Shown in pieces: positions 1-5,454 of a DNA stretch of 11,525 nucleotides (positions are counted from its first letter, which is position 1; every line of letters begins with the position of its first letter). Location: NCBI GenBank assembly GCA_031270515.1, contig JAISXM010000108.1, forward strand, positions 1 to 11,525, given 5' to 3'. Under the pieces are notes generated by a model. That model did not search any database. It saw only the letters and a list, made by a program, of their open reading frames with translations, and had not been told where the DNA came from. The stretch comes from Holosporales bacterium (GTDB lineage: Bacteria; Pseudomonadota; Alphaproteobacteria; BNTO01). Both the position numbers and the translations under genes were made by a program.

Positions 1-13
1 ACAACGAAGACAT
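1..13 (-). CDS. 5' end of an outward-facing Rpn-family gene (partial, first codons only)
   Basis: Only the start codon and three further codons lie in the window, reading leftward off the edge. They encode MSSL, the same first residues as the Rpn-family gene at the right end, and they sit inside a near-identical inverted copy of that gene's upstream DNA. The identity of the gene is inferred from this copy. Nothing shows whether the reading frame continues intact outside the window, so it could equally be a 5' remnant. Confidence 0.45.
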
Positions 14-49
14 CGCACATCCCAAAAAACTGTCATATCACTACTATTG

Positions 50-79
50 ATTATACACGATACCTACCCATAAAAACAA
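50..79 (-). promoter_or_regulatory. Putative sigma-70 promoter of the left Rpn gene
   Basis: On the minus strand TTGTTT (74-79) is followed after 18 bases by TATAAT (50-55), about 37 bases before the start codon at 13. The same hexamers and spacing are kept in the right-hand copy, although several bases around them differ. Confidence 0.55.
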
Positions 80-246
80 TTTGAATTTTTCTCCTCATCC
101 AGGTCTTGCATGATAACGAGTTTCAATTTGTTTGTTATGGGGACCCATTTTAGTGGCTATTTTTTACTACGGTTAAAAAGTGTGCGATTCTCAAAGGACC
201 AGAAACAAAGGGTTCTTATTAAAAATTTTTCGTAAGGACTCCCGTG

Positions 247-619
247 CAATTGTATCGATTTAACTTGATGATATAAACTGATGAGTAGTAATATTCCCGT
301 ATGAGTAGTATTTTCGCGTTCACCGTGTGCCCACATAGGCCTGTTGTAAAGCCCTTTTGGGCCCCTGTTGCAAAAGCCCTTTTGGGTCGTTGATTCCTGC
401 TGTGTTGACGCAGTTTTCGCCGCAGGTCGAATCACAGGTTGGAGCGCGTTGTGTGACTGTGCGTGACGGTGCGTTGATTGCGGGAAAAACAAATCGTTTT
501 TGTTGAAATGTATTTCTGTATATATAGAAAACGACTCGTCCCTTTTATCCTCGTCTAAGTTTTGTCATTCTACTTGTTTATTGTAACCTCCTTAATATAT
601 TTGTCGTATTGGATTTATT
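247..619. other. Intergenic spacer upstream of tolQ
   Basis: No convincing gene is present. The spacer holds a 10-base direct repeat ATGAGTAGTA (281-290 and 301-310), the GCCC-TTTT-GGGC tandem repeat at 340-386, and the hairpin AAAAAC-AAATC-GTTTTT near 486-502. A 23-base stretch at 543-565 is identical to part of the Rpn-promoter-like element at 3923-3945. A weak promoter for tolQ may be TTGTTG (500-505), 17 bases, TATAGA (523-528). A minus-strand open frame over 157-492 runs through the inverted repeat and does not look like a protein. Confidence 0.6.
340..386. repeat. Two tandem copies of a ~23-bp hairpin-forming repeat
   Basis: CCTGTTG(T/C)AAA(A)GCCCTTTTGGG occurs at 340-361 and again at 364-386. 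Each copy contains GCCC-TTTT-GGG(C/T), able to form a short hairpin with a TTTT loop. The two copies differ by one substitution and one extra A. The function is unknown; it may be a second family of small palindromic repeats in this genome. Confidence 0.6.
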
Positions 620-1414
620 GTGTTTATCAAAACTATTGCTGTTACAGTACTTATCGCGCTTGGCTTCGTTCCAGGAGCTTGCGCAAACCGCCCCGACTCG
701 GTTTCGCTAGCGGCGTCGCCTGCTATTGAGGGTGTAACCACGTTGAGGTCTGATACAAGTATGTGGGCCTTGTTTTTGCGGGCCGAATTCATTGTGCAGC
801 TGGTGATTGTCGCGCTTGTTTTGGCAAGCATTTGGTCTTGGACCATAATCATCAACAAGTCCAAGCGCTTGAAACAGCTAAACGCAGCTGCGGATGAATT
901 TGAAGAAATGTTTTGGAGCGCTGGCACGCTAGAGTCGCTATATCAGCGGTTGAAGGGGCAGTCGTCGGATCCTCTGTCGGCGATGTTTTGCGCAGCCATG
1001 AGGGAGTGGAATTATTCCCTGGCAAAGAGCGGCACCGGAAACATCGAGCAGCGCATCGATCGCGTTATGCAGCTGGTCATCAGCCGCGAGATTACGACGA
1101 TGGAGCGGCACTTGGGCTTTTTGGCGTCGCTGGGCGCAAATGGCGTAATTGTGGGGTTGTTTGGTACCGTGCTTGGGACAATGCATAGCTTTCAAGCCAT
1201 TGCTGTGATGCAGAACACGAACCTCGCCATTGTCGCGCCTGGGATTGCCGAGGCTCTTTTTGCGACGGCGATTGGGGTGGTTGCGTCAATTCCGGCTGCG
1301 GTTGCGTTTAATACGATATCCAATAATTTGAACCGATATGCGAGTCGGCTGGACGCGTTTAGCAACGAGTTCAACGCGATCGTCGCTAGGCAATTGCTCG
1401 AAGAACGGGGATGA
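620..1414 (+). CDS. tolQ: TolQ, inner-membrane motor subunit of the Tol-Pal system
   Basis: TolQ belongs to the MotA/TolQ/ExbB family and forms a proton-driven stator with TolR in the inner membrane, energising TolA and Pal for outer-membrane constriction and integrity. The sequence has the expected three membrane segments, near residues 50-78, 165-190 and 200-230. It carries the family hallmarks GLFGTVLGTMHSF and APGIAEALFATAIGVVASI. Frame is open from a GTG at 620 (264 aa), longer than the usual 220-235, because of a hydrophobic N-terminal stretch (FIKTIAVTVLIALGFVPGA) resembling a signal peptide. An internal ATG at 761 would give 217 aa starting at MWALFLRAEF, close to where shorter TolQ proteins begin. 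Neither start has a strong ribosome binding site. tolR follows after 12 bases, so the two are surely co-transcribed. Confidence 0.93.
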   Translation: MFIKTIAVTVLIALGFVPGACANRPDSVSLAASPAIEGVTTLRSDTSMWALFLRAEFIVQLVIVALVLASIWSWTIIINKSKRLKQLNAAADEFEEMFWSAGTLESLYQRLKGQSSDPLSAMFCAAMREWNYSLAKSGTGNIEQRIDRVMQLVISREITTMERHLGFLASLGANGVIVGLFGTVLGTMHSFQAIAVMQNTNLAIVAPGIAEALFATAIGVVASIPAAVAFNTISNNLNRYASRLDAFSNEFNAIVARQLLEERG

Positions 1415-1426
1415 TCGGGGGCAAGT

Positions 1427-1837
1427 ATGAGAAGTACAAGAAAAAGGGACAGGTCTTTTCGCCCAAATAGTACCGTAAATGTGACGCCGCTTGTGGATGT
1501 GATGCTCGTGCTGTTGGTGATATTTATGGTGACGGCGCCCATGGTTACGGTTGGCGTTGACGTGAGTTTGCCGAAAACGTCGGCGGCGACGCTGAACGAG
1601 GCGAGCGAGCCTATTGTTGTGTCCATTGATGTGTCGGGGCAGGTGTATATCCAGGAGACGCGGGTTAATTCTGAACACTTGGTTGAGAAATTGAGGAGCA
1701 TCCTGGGGAGCAATAGGGATGCGTGCGTGTATGTGCGCGGGGATAAAAATTTGAAATATTCCGCCGTTATGGATATTATGGGGCGCATTGCAGAGAGTGG
1801 GGTTGCGAAGGTTTCGCTTATAGCAGAGAAGCCGTGA
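1427..1837 (+). CDS. tolR: TolR, Tol-Pal motor subunit (ExbD/TolR family)
   Basis: TolR is the single-span partner of TolQ; a membrane-embedded aspartate carries protons through the motor. The 136-residue protein is of normal length. It has a basic cytoplasmic N-terminus and the motif NVTPLVDVMLVLLVIFMVTA, in which Asp24 corresponds to the essential proton-carrying residue. A periplasmic ExbD-type domain follows, with VVSIDVSGQVYIQ and the closing VYVRGDKNLKY...V..VMD region. The ATG is preceded by a G-rich stretch (GGGGGC) after the tolQ stop. The usual next genes of the operon, tolA, tolB and pal, are not found downstream; a long repeat-rich spacer follows instead. Confidence 0.95.
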   Translation: MRSTRKRDRSFRPNSTVNVTPLVDVMLVLLVIFMVTAPMVTVGVDVSLPKTSAATLNEASEPIVVSIDVSGQVYIQETRVNSEHLVEKLRSILGSNRDACVYVRGDKNLKYSAVMDIMGRIAESGVAKVSLIAEKP

Positions 1838-1910
1838 TACCCAAACACAAACAGAATAGTTTTCAGTTTTGTTTTTTTTGTAGTGGTCGAATCATTGAAA
1901 AACAGCCTCA

Positions 1911-1975
1911 GGTGGAGGGGCGGAATGTATGTCATACGCTTCAAAACGCGACGTGAGCAACGGCCTCTCTCCACC
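1911..1975. other. Possible structured element with long-range stem
   Basis: GGTGGAGGGG (1911-1920) can pair with CTCTCTCCACC (ending at 1975) as RNA over about ten pairs, two of them G-U. It encloses the perfect small palindrome GTATG-T-CATAC. It matches no RNA family I recognise. It may be part of a mobile repeat rather than a functional RNA. Confidence 0.25.
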
Positions 1976-2030
1976 AACCGGTTCCATTTTAACTTTCCTG
2001 GAACCTACATTAAAGAGATGACATGAGCAG

Positions 2031-2142
2031 CGAGGGTTCCCATTCAACTTGTTGAATGGGGTCCCACGAGGGTTCCCATTTAACTTGTTGAATGGGGTCC
2101 CACGAGGGTTCCCATTCAACTTGTTGAATGGGGTCCCGCGAG
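2031..2142. repeat. Three tandem 36-bp palindromic units
   Basis: Units begin at 2031, 2067 and 2103, each starting CGAGGGTTCCCATT, and a trailing CGAG ends at 2142. Each centres on CCCATTCAAC-TT-GTTGAATGGG, a 10-bp stem that would form a stable hairpin with an effective CTTG tetraloop. The middle unit has one C-to-T change that breaks a pair, and the last has an A-to-G at its end. Unit length is 12 codons and the minus strand reads openly through all three as GTPFNKLNGNPR, while one plus-strand frame is also open. A single copy in the opposite orientation lies at 3707-3738. The format recalls Rickettsia palindromic elements, without evident sequence identity. Confidence 0.9.
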
Positions 2143-2280
2143 CACCGGATCGACGCACCCAAAGCCAGTTTCTGAGTAGTTTGGAAAGAAGTCTAATACA
2201 AAAAGAGAGATTGCGTTAGGTAGTTTTCAAGTTACTTCGCGATATCAGCGTTTTGTAGGTCAAGGGCACCATAATAAATG

Positions 2281-2298
2281 ATTGCGACTCGTCGCAAT
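2281..2298. other. Perfect 8-bp hairpin in spacer
   Basis: ATTGCGAC-TC-GTCGCAAT is a perfect inverted repeat (effectively a 7-bp stem with a CTCG loop). A short T-run follows about seven bases later, at 2305-2309. It could be a weak terminator or a regulatory palindrome ahead of the next gene. Confidence 0.3.
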
Positions 2299-2386
2299 TA
2301 CATGTTTTTATCAGGGTTAAAACTTAAACTATTCTTGCTGAGATATGGAATACTGAATGACTGTAATAAAAGCCTCAATAAGTAAA

Positions 2387-2416
2387 TTGAAGTCCTTTGC
2401 GTCTTGATGTCATAAT
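2387..2416 (+). promoter_or_regulatory. Putative promoter of the LRR gene
   Basis: TTGAAG (2387-2392) and CATAAT (2411-2416) are separated by 18 bases. This would start transcription near 2423, giving a leader of about 90 bases before the ATG at 2516. Confidence 0.35.
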
Positions 2417-2515
2417 GACAATAGGAGAAGAGTATTGTTTTCGAAGAAGAATGCGTCTCAATCGACATTCTTTCGATCAGTGGATATTGTTATATATTTA
2501 AATGAAGGAAATTCT

Positions 2516-3592
2516 ATGCTAAAGATATCATTAAATAAAGTTTTTATATCTGTTCTGTGCTATGCGTGTGCATTCCATCAACAGATTGTCGCATCGAGTA
2601 ACGCATCTAGTCGGAAGCTTATTTCGTCTACATCTACGCCTATGACAAACGTCGCTAAGAAAATGACGCAGGGTGGTGCGCCTACTTCGCCCGCAGAAGA
2701 AGATGCTCCTTTTTCGAAATATTTTAGCGTAATACTGTGGAATCATCCTAATCTTGTTGCGCAAGGGAAAATTGCCAGCGGAGAATTTGACGTTTATAGG
2801 TTTAAAGGTGCCGAGTATTTTTCACTCTCGCATAAAGCACACGTTAAAGATGGTCACGTTACGTATAATACTCCTGTGTTAGCAATAGATGGCAAGGGGA
2901 ATCCGCGTGACGCGTGTGACGAGTCTTTTTGTTGGGAAAAGGGTTCCGTGTTTGAAGAAAAGTCGATTAAACGTACTGATTGCCAGTGTAACATTTATGT
3001 AATTAAGATTGACGCTCCCATTATCAATAAAGAAGATGTCGCTAAAATTATGTCAGTAGCAGAAGAAGTCGCTAAGTATGACAACAGTTTTATTTCAGAA
3101 TCAGTATATGAGCAGGATTTTTATAATGAAGCTCGGGATAAGAATGGAATTCGGCGTCCTCTTAATAATAGGTGCGTTGTCTTTATCCCGAACAATGCGA
3201 GTATTGGCGCCTATGCGTTCTATAGAAATTGGAATATTCGAGAATTACGGATATATGATTCTCTAAATCAATCTCAATCAGAATTGGGCGAGATCGGGGA
3301 CGGAGCTTTTTTCGAGTGTCCTAATTTGCAATATGTGGAGATTCCTTCAGGAATCTCCACTATTGGGGAAGCTGCTTTTCGATTTTGCAGGTTCCTTCAA
3401 AATGTAGATGCGCCTGACTCTGTCACAAACATTAAGAATAATGCTTTTGCTGGGTGTGATTCTTTGTGTATGAATATACCCCCCTCGGTTCAACTCTCTG
3501 CTCAACAAATTAGAGACGTTTTTAAAGGCTGTATTGATATGAGCGTGGTTCTTATACAGCGAGGACTTGTACCGAGGGTAAGACATAACTAA
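2516..3592 (+). CDS. Secreted BspA-type leucine-rich-repeat protein
   Basis: The C-terminal third (about residues 219-335 of 358) contains leucine-rich repeats of the BspA/TpLRR type (LRR_5 family), with units such as IGDGAFFECPNLQYVEIPSG, IGEAAFRFCRFLQNVDAP and IKNNAFAGCDSL. Such repeats form curved binding surfaces and are common in surface or secreted proteins that bind host or microbial partners. The first 25 residues form a signal peptide (MLKISLNKVFISVLCYACAF), so export through SecA is expected. The middle region (residues 45-215) is unrecognised and has a cysteine-rich patch (CDESFCWEKG...DCQC). I prefer the ATG at 2516, which has AAGGA six bases upstream and begins the signal peptide. 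A TTG at 2435 behind AGGAG would add 27 residues ahead of it. The gene stands alone, with long spacers on both sides; its target is unknown. Confidence 0.85.
   Translation: MLKISLNKVFISVLCYACAFHQQIVASSNASSRKLISSTSTPMTNVAKKMTQGGAPTSPAEEDAPFSKYFSVILWNHPNLVAQGKIASGEFDVYRFKGAEYFSLSHKAHVKDGHVTYNTPVLAIDGKGNPRDACDESFCWEKGSVFEEKSIKRTDCQCNIYVIKIDAPIINKEDVAKIMSVAEEVAKYDNSFISESVYEQDFYNEARDKNGIRRPLNNRCVVFIPNNASIGAYAFYRNWNIRELRIYDSLNQSQSELGEIGDGAFFECPNLQYVEIPSGISTIGEAAFRFCRFLQNVDAPDSVTNIKNNAFAGCDSLCMNIPPSVQLSAQQIRDVFKGCIDMSVVLIQRGLVPRVRHN
3335..3360 (+). repeat. Perfect 11-bp hairpin inside the LRR coding region
   Basis: GTGGAGATTCC (3335-3345), loop TTCA, GGAATCTCCAC (3350-3360). The arms encode the conserved repeat core VEIPSGIST, so the palindrome may be a by-product of codon choice, but no single-base mismatch interrupts it. 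Confidence 0.7.
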
Positions 3593-3706
3593 GTACCAAT
3601 GAACCTCGCAAGATTTTTTACTTCATTCAGAATAGTTTGAATATTTAATGATTGGCTCCTATACCCAATCATAAAAAGACGTATGGTTCGTCGTTTCTAT
3701 GCTCGA

Positions 3707-3738
3707 GGGACCCCATTCAACAAGTTGAATGGGCACCC
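3707..3738. repeat. Single palindromic unit, opposite orientation to 2031-2142
   Basis: The core CCCATTCAAC-AA-GTTGAATGGG (3712-3733) is the exact reverse complement of the core in the tandem array. The flanking GGGACC and CACCC are close to the array flanks. On the plus strand it reads GTPFNKLNGHP, the same peptide phrase the array encodes on its minus strand. Confidence 0.85.
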
Positions 3739-3760
3739 GGGCCTCGGGCAGAACGTTTAT

Positions 3761-3850
3761 AGCGAAACACTATGAAAGCTCGGCACCGCCTTTGCTTCAT
3801 TCACAATGTTTCGAAAGCAATGCGCTGCTGGTTTTTTATAGTGTTTAGCT
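3761..3850. repeat. 90-bp element with 17-bp terminal inverted repeats (MITE-like)
   Basis: The left arm 3761-3777 (AGCGAAACACTATGAAA) matches the reverse complement of the right arm 3834-3850 (TTTTATAGTGTTTAGCT) at 15 of 17 positions, including nine contiguous pairs. The interior can form a second small stem (TTGCTT/AAGCAA), and GGTTTTTT precedes the right arm. No clear target-site duplication flanks it. It could be a miniature transposable element, a structured RNA or a terminator. Confidence 0.5.
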
Positions 3851-3896
3851 AGAGTACAGCCCTTCGCCTGCTCTTTGTTTATTGTGTGGGACGGTA

Positions 3897-3983
3897 TACT
3901 TACCCATAAAAACAATTTGAATTTTTATCCTCGTCTAAGTTTTGTATTACAACGATATTCAAATCGTTTGTTATAGGGACCCG
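3897..3983. repeat. Diverged copy of the Rpn promoter region without an Rpn gene
   Basis: This stretch aligns without gaps to positions 61-147, in the same orientation, at about 75-80% by eye. The 21 bases starting TACCCATAAAAACAATTT are identical, and both end in a TTTGTTAT-GGGACCC phrase. The start codon part (1-60 of the left arm) is missing. It appears to be an old remnant of the same repeat family. Part of it (3923-3945) recurs exactly at 543-565. Confidence 0.7.
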
Positions 3984-4087
3984 GTGTAAATTTTTGCACA
4001 AAAACAATTGAAATTTTGGTGTAGAGAAGCATCGGTCAGCAACGAGCGTCAACTTGTTTCGATGGTGGCTGTATAAGGCATTTCAAT

Positions 4088-4116
4088 TTGTCTATTACGA
4101 AAGCCCGGTATATATT
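4088..4116 (+). promoter_or_regulatory. Putative promoter of the MORN_2 gene
   Basis: TTGTCT (4088-4093), 17 bases, TATATT (4111-4116). Transcription would begin near 4123. GGAG at 4120-4123 lies too far (27 bases) from the ATG at 4151 to serve it, and probably overlaps the transcription start. Confidence 0.45.
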
Positions 4117-4150
4117 TTAGGAGTGGTGCTTTTGTGATTTTTCAACCGCA

Positions 4151-5398
4151 ATGGATACAGACGACGCATTAAAACAAGCCGCCAATCAAGTGGATTCGGC
4201 CGAGTCTGGAAATGACGTCGGAAGGGCGGGGGTGAATGCTCCTGCTTCTGGAGCGAGTTCGTTCGGAGGGAAAGATTTTCGCAATGAACAACCTCGCACA
4301 CAACCTCGTCGTATACCTGGTGAGCGATCGACGTTTAGCACACAACCTCGCGATAGGCCTGGTGAGCGATCGACGTCTCGCACACAACCTCGCGATAGGC
4401 CTGGTGAACGACCTGATGAGACGCCTGGCGCCAAAAGAGCTGGCGACCAAAGAATTCGCTCTGAACCGGAGAACAAGGACCGCGTAGACGCAGCTTTTGC
4501 GGAGGACGCGCCCCCCGAGTCGGATGCTGCTGTTGAAGCAACGCCTGCCCCCCAAAAAACGCCCGAAGATGAAGAAGACGACGCGCCCCCTAAAAGCAAG
4601 CCTGCTCCATATGCGCCCCCGCTTACGTCGGGAAGTCATGGCGTTGACGGGCATGTGCTGGCCGACGGGGAGGAATTCGCGCATGCTTCCCCTGGCGGTG
4701 GCGGTGCTGGCGGCGGCGCTGGCGGAGCGGCTGGCGGCCCCAATGCGCCGACTGCCCCCAAGGACGAGTCCGCAAATTCTCAAGATGCATCGGGCAAAGG
4801 CCCCCCGGACAATGGGCCCTACGAATACATAGGCAGCAGTTCTAAACGACACTCCGTTAATTTTAAAAACAAAGAATTAGATGGACCGGTTCACATATAC
4901 GACGCCAATAATAAGCTGGAATTTGACGGACACATGGTGCAGGGCAAACTCTGCGGACGGTGCCGCTCCTACAGAAATGGGGTCCTCACGGAAGAATTCG
5001 AAATGGATAAGGATGTGGTTCATGGCGTATTCAAACAATTCGATGAATCGGGATTCGTTGTCACCGAGGCGCGGTTCGTAAACGGGGTAAAGCAAGGTGA
5101 AATGAAGCGCTACAGCAGGGCCGGGGTCCTGTCCAGCGTCACCACGTTTGAAAACGACCGAATTAACGGGCCGGCGTCTTCGTATGACGCGTCAGGAGAG
5201 ATATCGAGCAAATTCAATTTCAAACTCGATAAGCTTCACGGGCCTATGAAGGCGTATTACTCGAAGGAAGATGGGGGCGGGGTTTTGCGAACGTCAAATT
5301 ATGAAGACGGGCAGCTTAACGGAGTGAGTACGATGTATAAGTCGTCTGGAGAGATTCAGTCGGCGTCGAACTATCGATTGGGGCAAAAGGTTAAGTAG
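4151..5398 (+). CDS. MORN_2-repeat protein with disordered proline/glycine-rich N-terminal half
   Basis: The 415-residue protein has two parts. Residues 1-225 are low-complexity and charged: 14-residue repeats TQPR..PGERST (50-91), an acidic/proline stretch (110-160) and a glycine-rich tract (181-197). Residues 233-415 hold about seven MORN_2-type units of 22-26 residues, seen as DGPVHIYDANNKLEFDG, HGVFKQFDESGFVVTEA, NGPASSYDASGEISSKF and NGVSTMYKSSGEIQSAS. MORN_2 units occur in bacterial YwqK-like proteins and some secreted proteins; their binding partners are mostly unknown. No signal peptide or membrane segment is visible, so it may be cytosolic or leave by a non-Sec route. The ATG at 4151 lacks a good ribosome binding site; no better in-frame start exists before the stop at 4118. 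The last unit ends abruptly at GQKVK, and the same codons recur after the stop. The function is not assigned. Confidence 0.8.
   Translation: MDTDDALKQAANQVDSAESGNDVGRAGVNAPASGASSFGGKDFRNEQPRTQPRRIPGERSTFSTQPRDRPGERSTSRTQPRDRPGERPDETPGAKRAGDQRIRSEPENKDRVDAAFAEDAPPESDAAVEATPAPQKTPEDEEDDAPPKSKPAPYAPPLTSGSHGVDGHVLADGEEFAHASPGGGGAGGGAGGAAGGPNAPTAPKDESANSQDASGKGPPDNGPYEYIGSSSKRHSVNFKNKELDGPVHIYDANNKLEFDGHMVQGKLCGRCRSYRNGVLTEEFEMDKDVVHGVFKQFDESGFVVTEARFVNGVKQGEMKRYSRAGVLSSVTTFENDRINGPASSYDASGEISSKFNFKLDKLHGPMKAYYSKEDGGGVLRTSNYEDGQLNGVSTMYKSSGEIQSASNYRLGQKVK
4298..4423 (+). repeat. 42-bp in-frame tandem repeat, about three copies
   Basis: Units start at 4298, 4340 and 4382 with ACACAACCTCG and encode TQPR(R/D)(I/R)PGER plus four variable residues. 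Copies two and three are nearly identical over their first 27 bases; the first differs around CGTCGTATACC, and the third diverges at its end (PDET). The whole-codon length suggests slippage or unequal exchange tolerated in a disordered region. Confidence 0.85.
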
Positions 5399-5445
5399 GA
5401 CGACTGGGGCGCAGGTTCAGTGGGACAAAAGGTTAAGTAGGACGA
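5384..5445 (+). repeat. 20-bp direct repeat at 42-bp offset over the MORN_2 stop codon
   Basis: CAAAAGGTTAAGTAGGACGA occurs at 5384-5403 and 5426-5445. The first copy holds the gene's final codons (QKVK, stop) and the second repeats them in the same frame after the stop. The second copy also supplies the AGGA upstream of the next gene's ATG at 5455. Confidence 0.9.
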
Positions 5446-5454
5446 AATATAAAT

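Larger units (their letters stand above)
1..246. repeat. Left arm of a long inverted repeat (Rpn promoter region)
   Basis: This segment is the reverse complement of 11197-11443, with about 18 substitutions and one single-base length difference in a T-run counted by eye (roughly 93% identity). Similarity starts at the window edge, so the true repeat probably extends further left. It contains a conserved promoter and the Rpn start codon. Similarity fades at about position 246, after the sequence CCCGTG. Confidence 0.9.
1838..2434. other. Repeat-rich intergenic spacer after tolR
   Basis: No supported gene lies here. Just after tolR, an imperfect stem (ACAAAC with TTTTGT) runs into an eight-T tract at 1872-1879, which could end tolQR transcription, though the stem is weak. 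Further along are a GGTGGAG/CTCCACC long-range stem, the 36-bp palindromic repeats, the hairpin at 2281-2298, and the putative promoter of the next gene. GGTTCC (1980-1985) and GGAACC (2000-2005) also pair and enclose sequence resembling a decayed 36-bp unit. Confidence 0.55.
3593..4150. other. Repeat-rich spacer between the LRR and MORN_2 genes
   Basis: No gene is supported here. The spacer contains a perfect 8-bp stem ATGATTGG/CCAATCAT (3648-3655 and 3665-3672) with no following T-run. It also holds the single palindromic unit, a 90-bp inverted-repeat element, a diverged Rpn-promoter element and the promoter of the next gene. The phrase CTTCATTCA(G/C)AAT recurs at about 3621 and 3794 within similar surroundings. 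Confidence 0.6.

Noticed and set aside
157..492. Minus-strand protein of 111 residues upstream of tolQ
   Set aside because: It runs through the inverted repeat. In the right-hand copy the same frame has a stop, and most differences between arms change residues, so there is no sign of protein constraint.
1889..1975. tRNA or tmRNA piece suggested by GGTCGAATC and GGTGGAGGGG
   Set aside because: No cloverleaf, T-arm pairing or tag frame could be built around these phrases.
2031..2142. CRISPR array
   Set aside because: The repeats abut directly, with no spacers between them, and there are no cas genes.
3648..3672. Rho-independent terminator of the LRR gene
   Set aside because: The 8-bp stem is perfect but is followed by an A-run, not a T-run, on the plus strand.
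4169..4852. Minus-strand frame of 227 residues opposite the MORN_2 gene
   Set aside because: It mirrors the repeat-rich, compositionally biased coding sequence of the plus strand and has no domain or start signal of its own.
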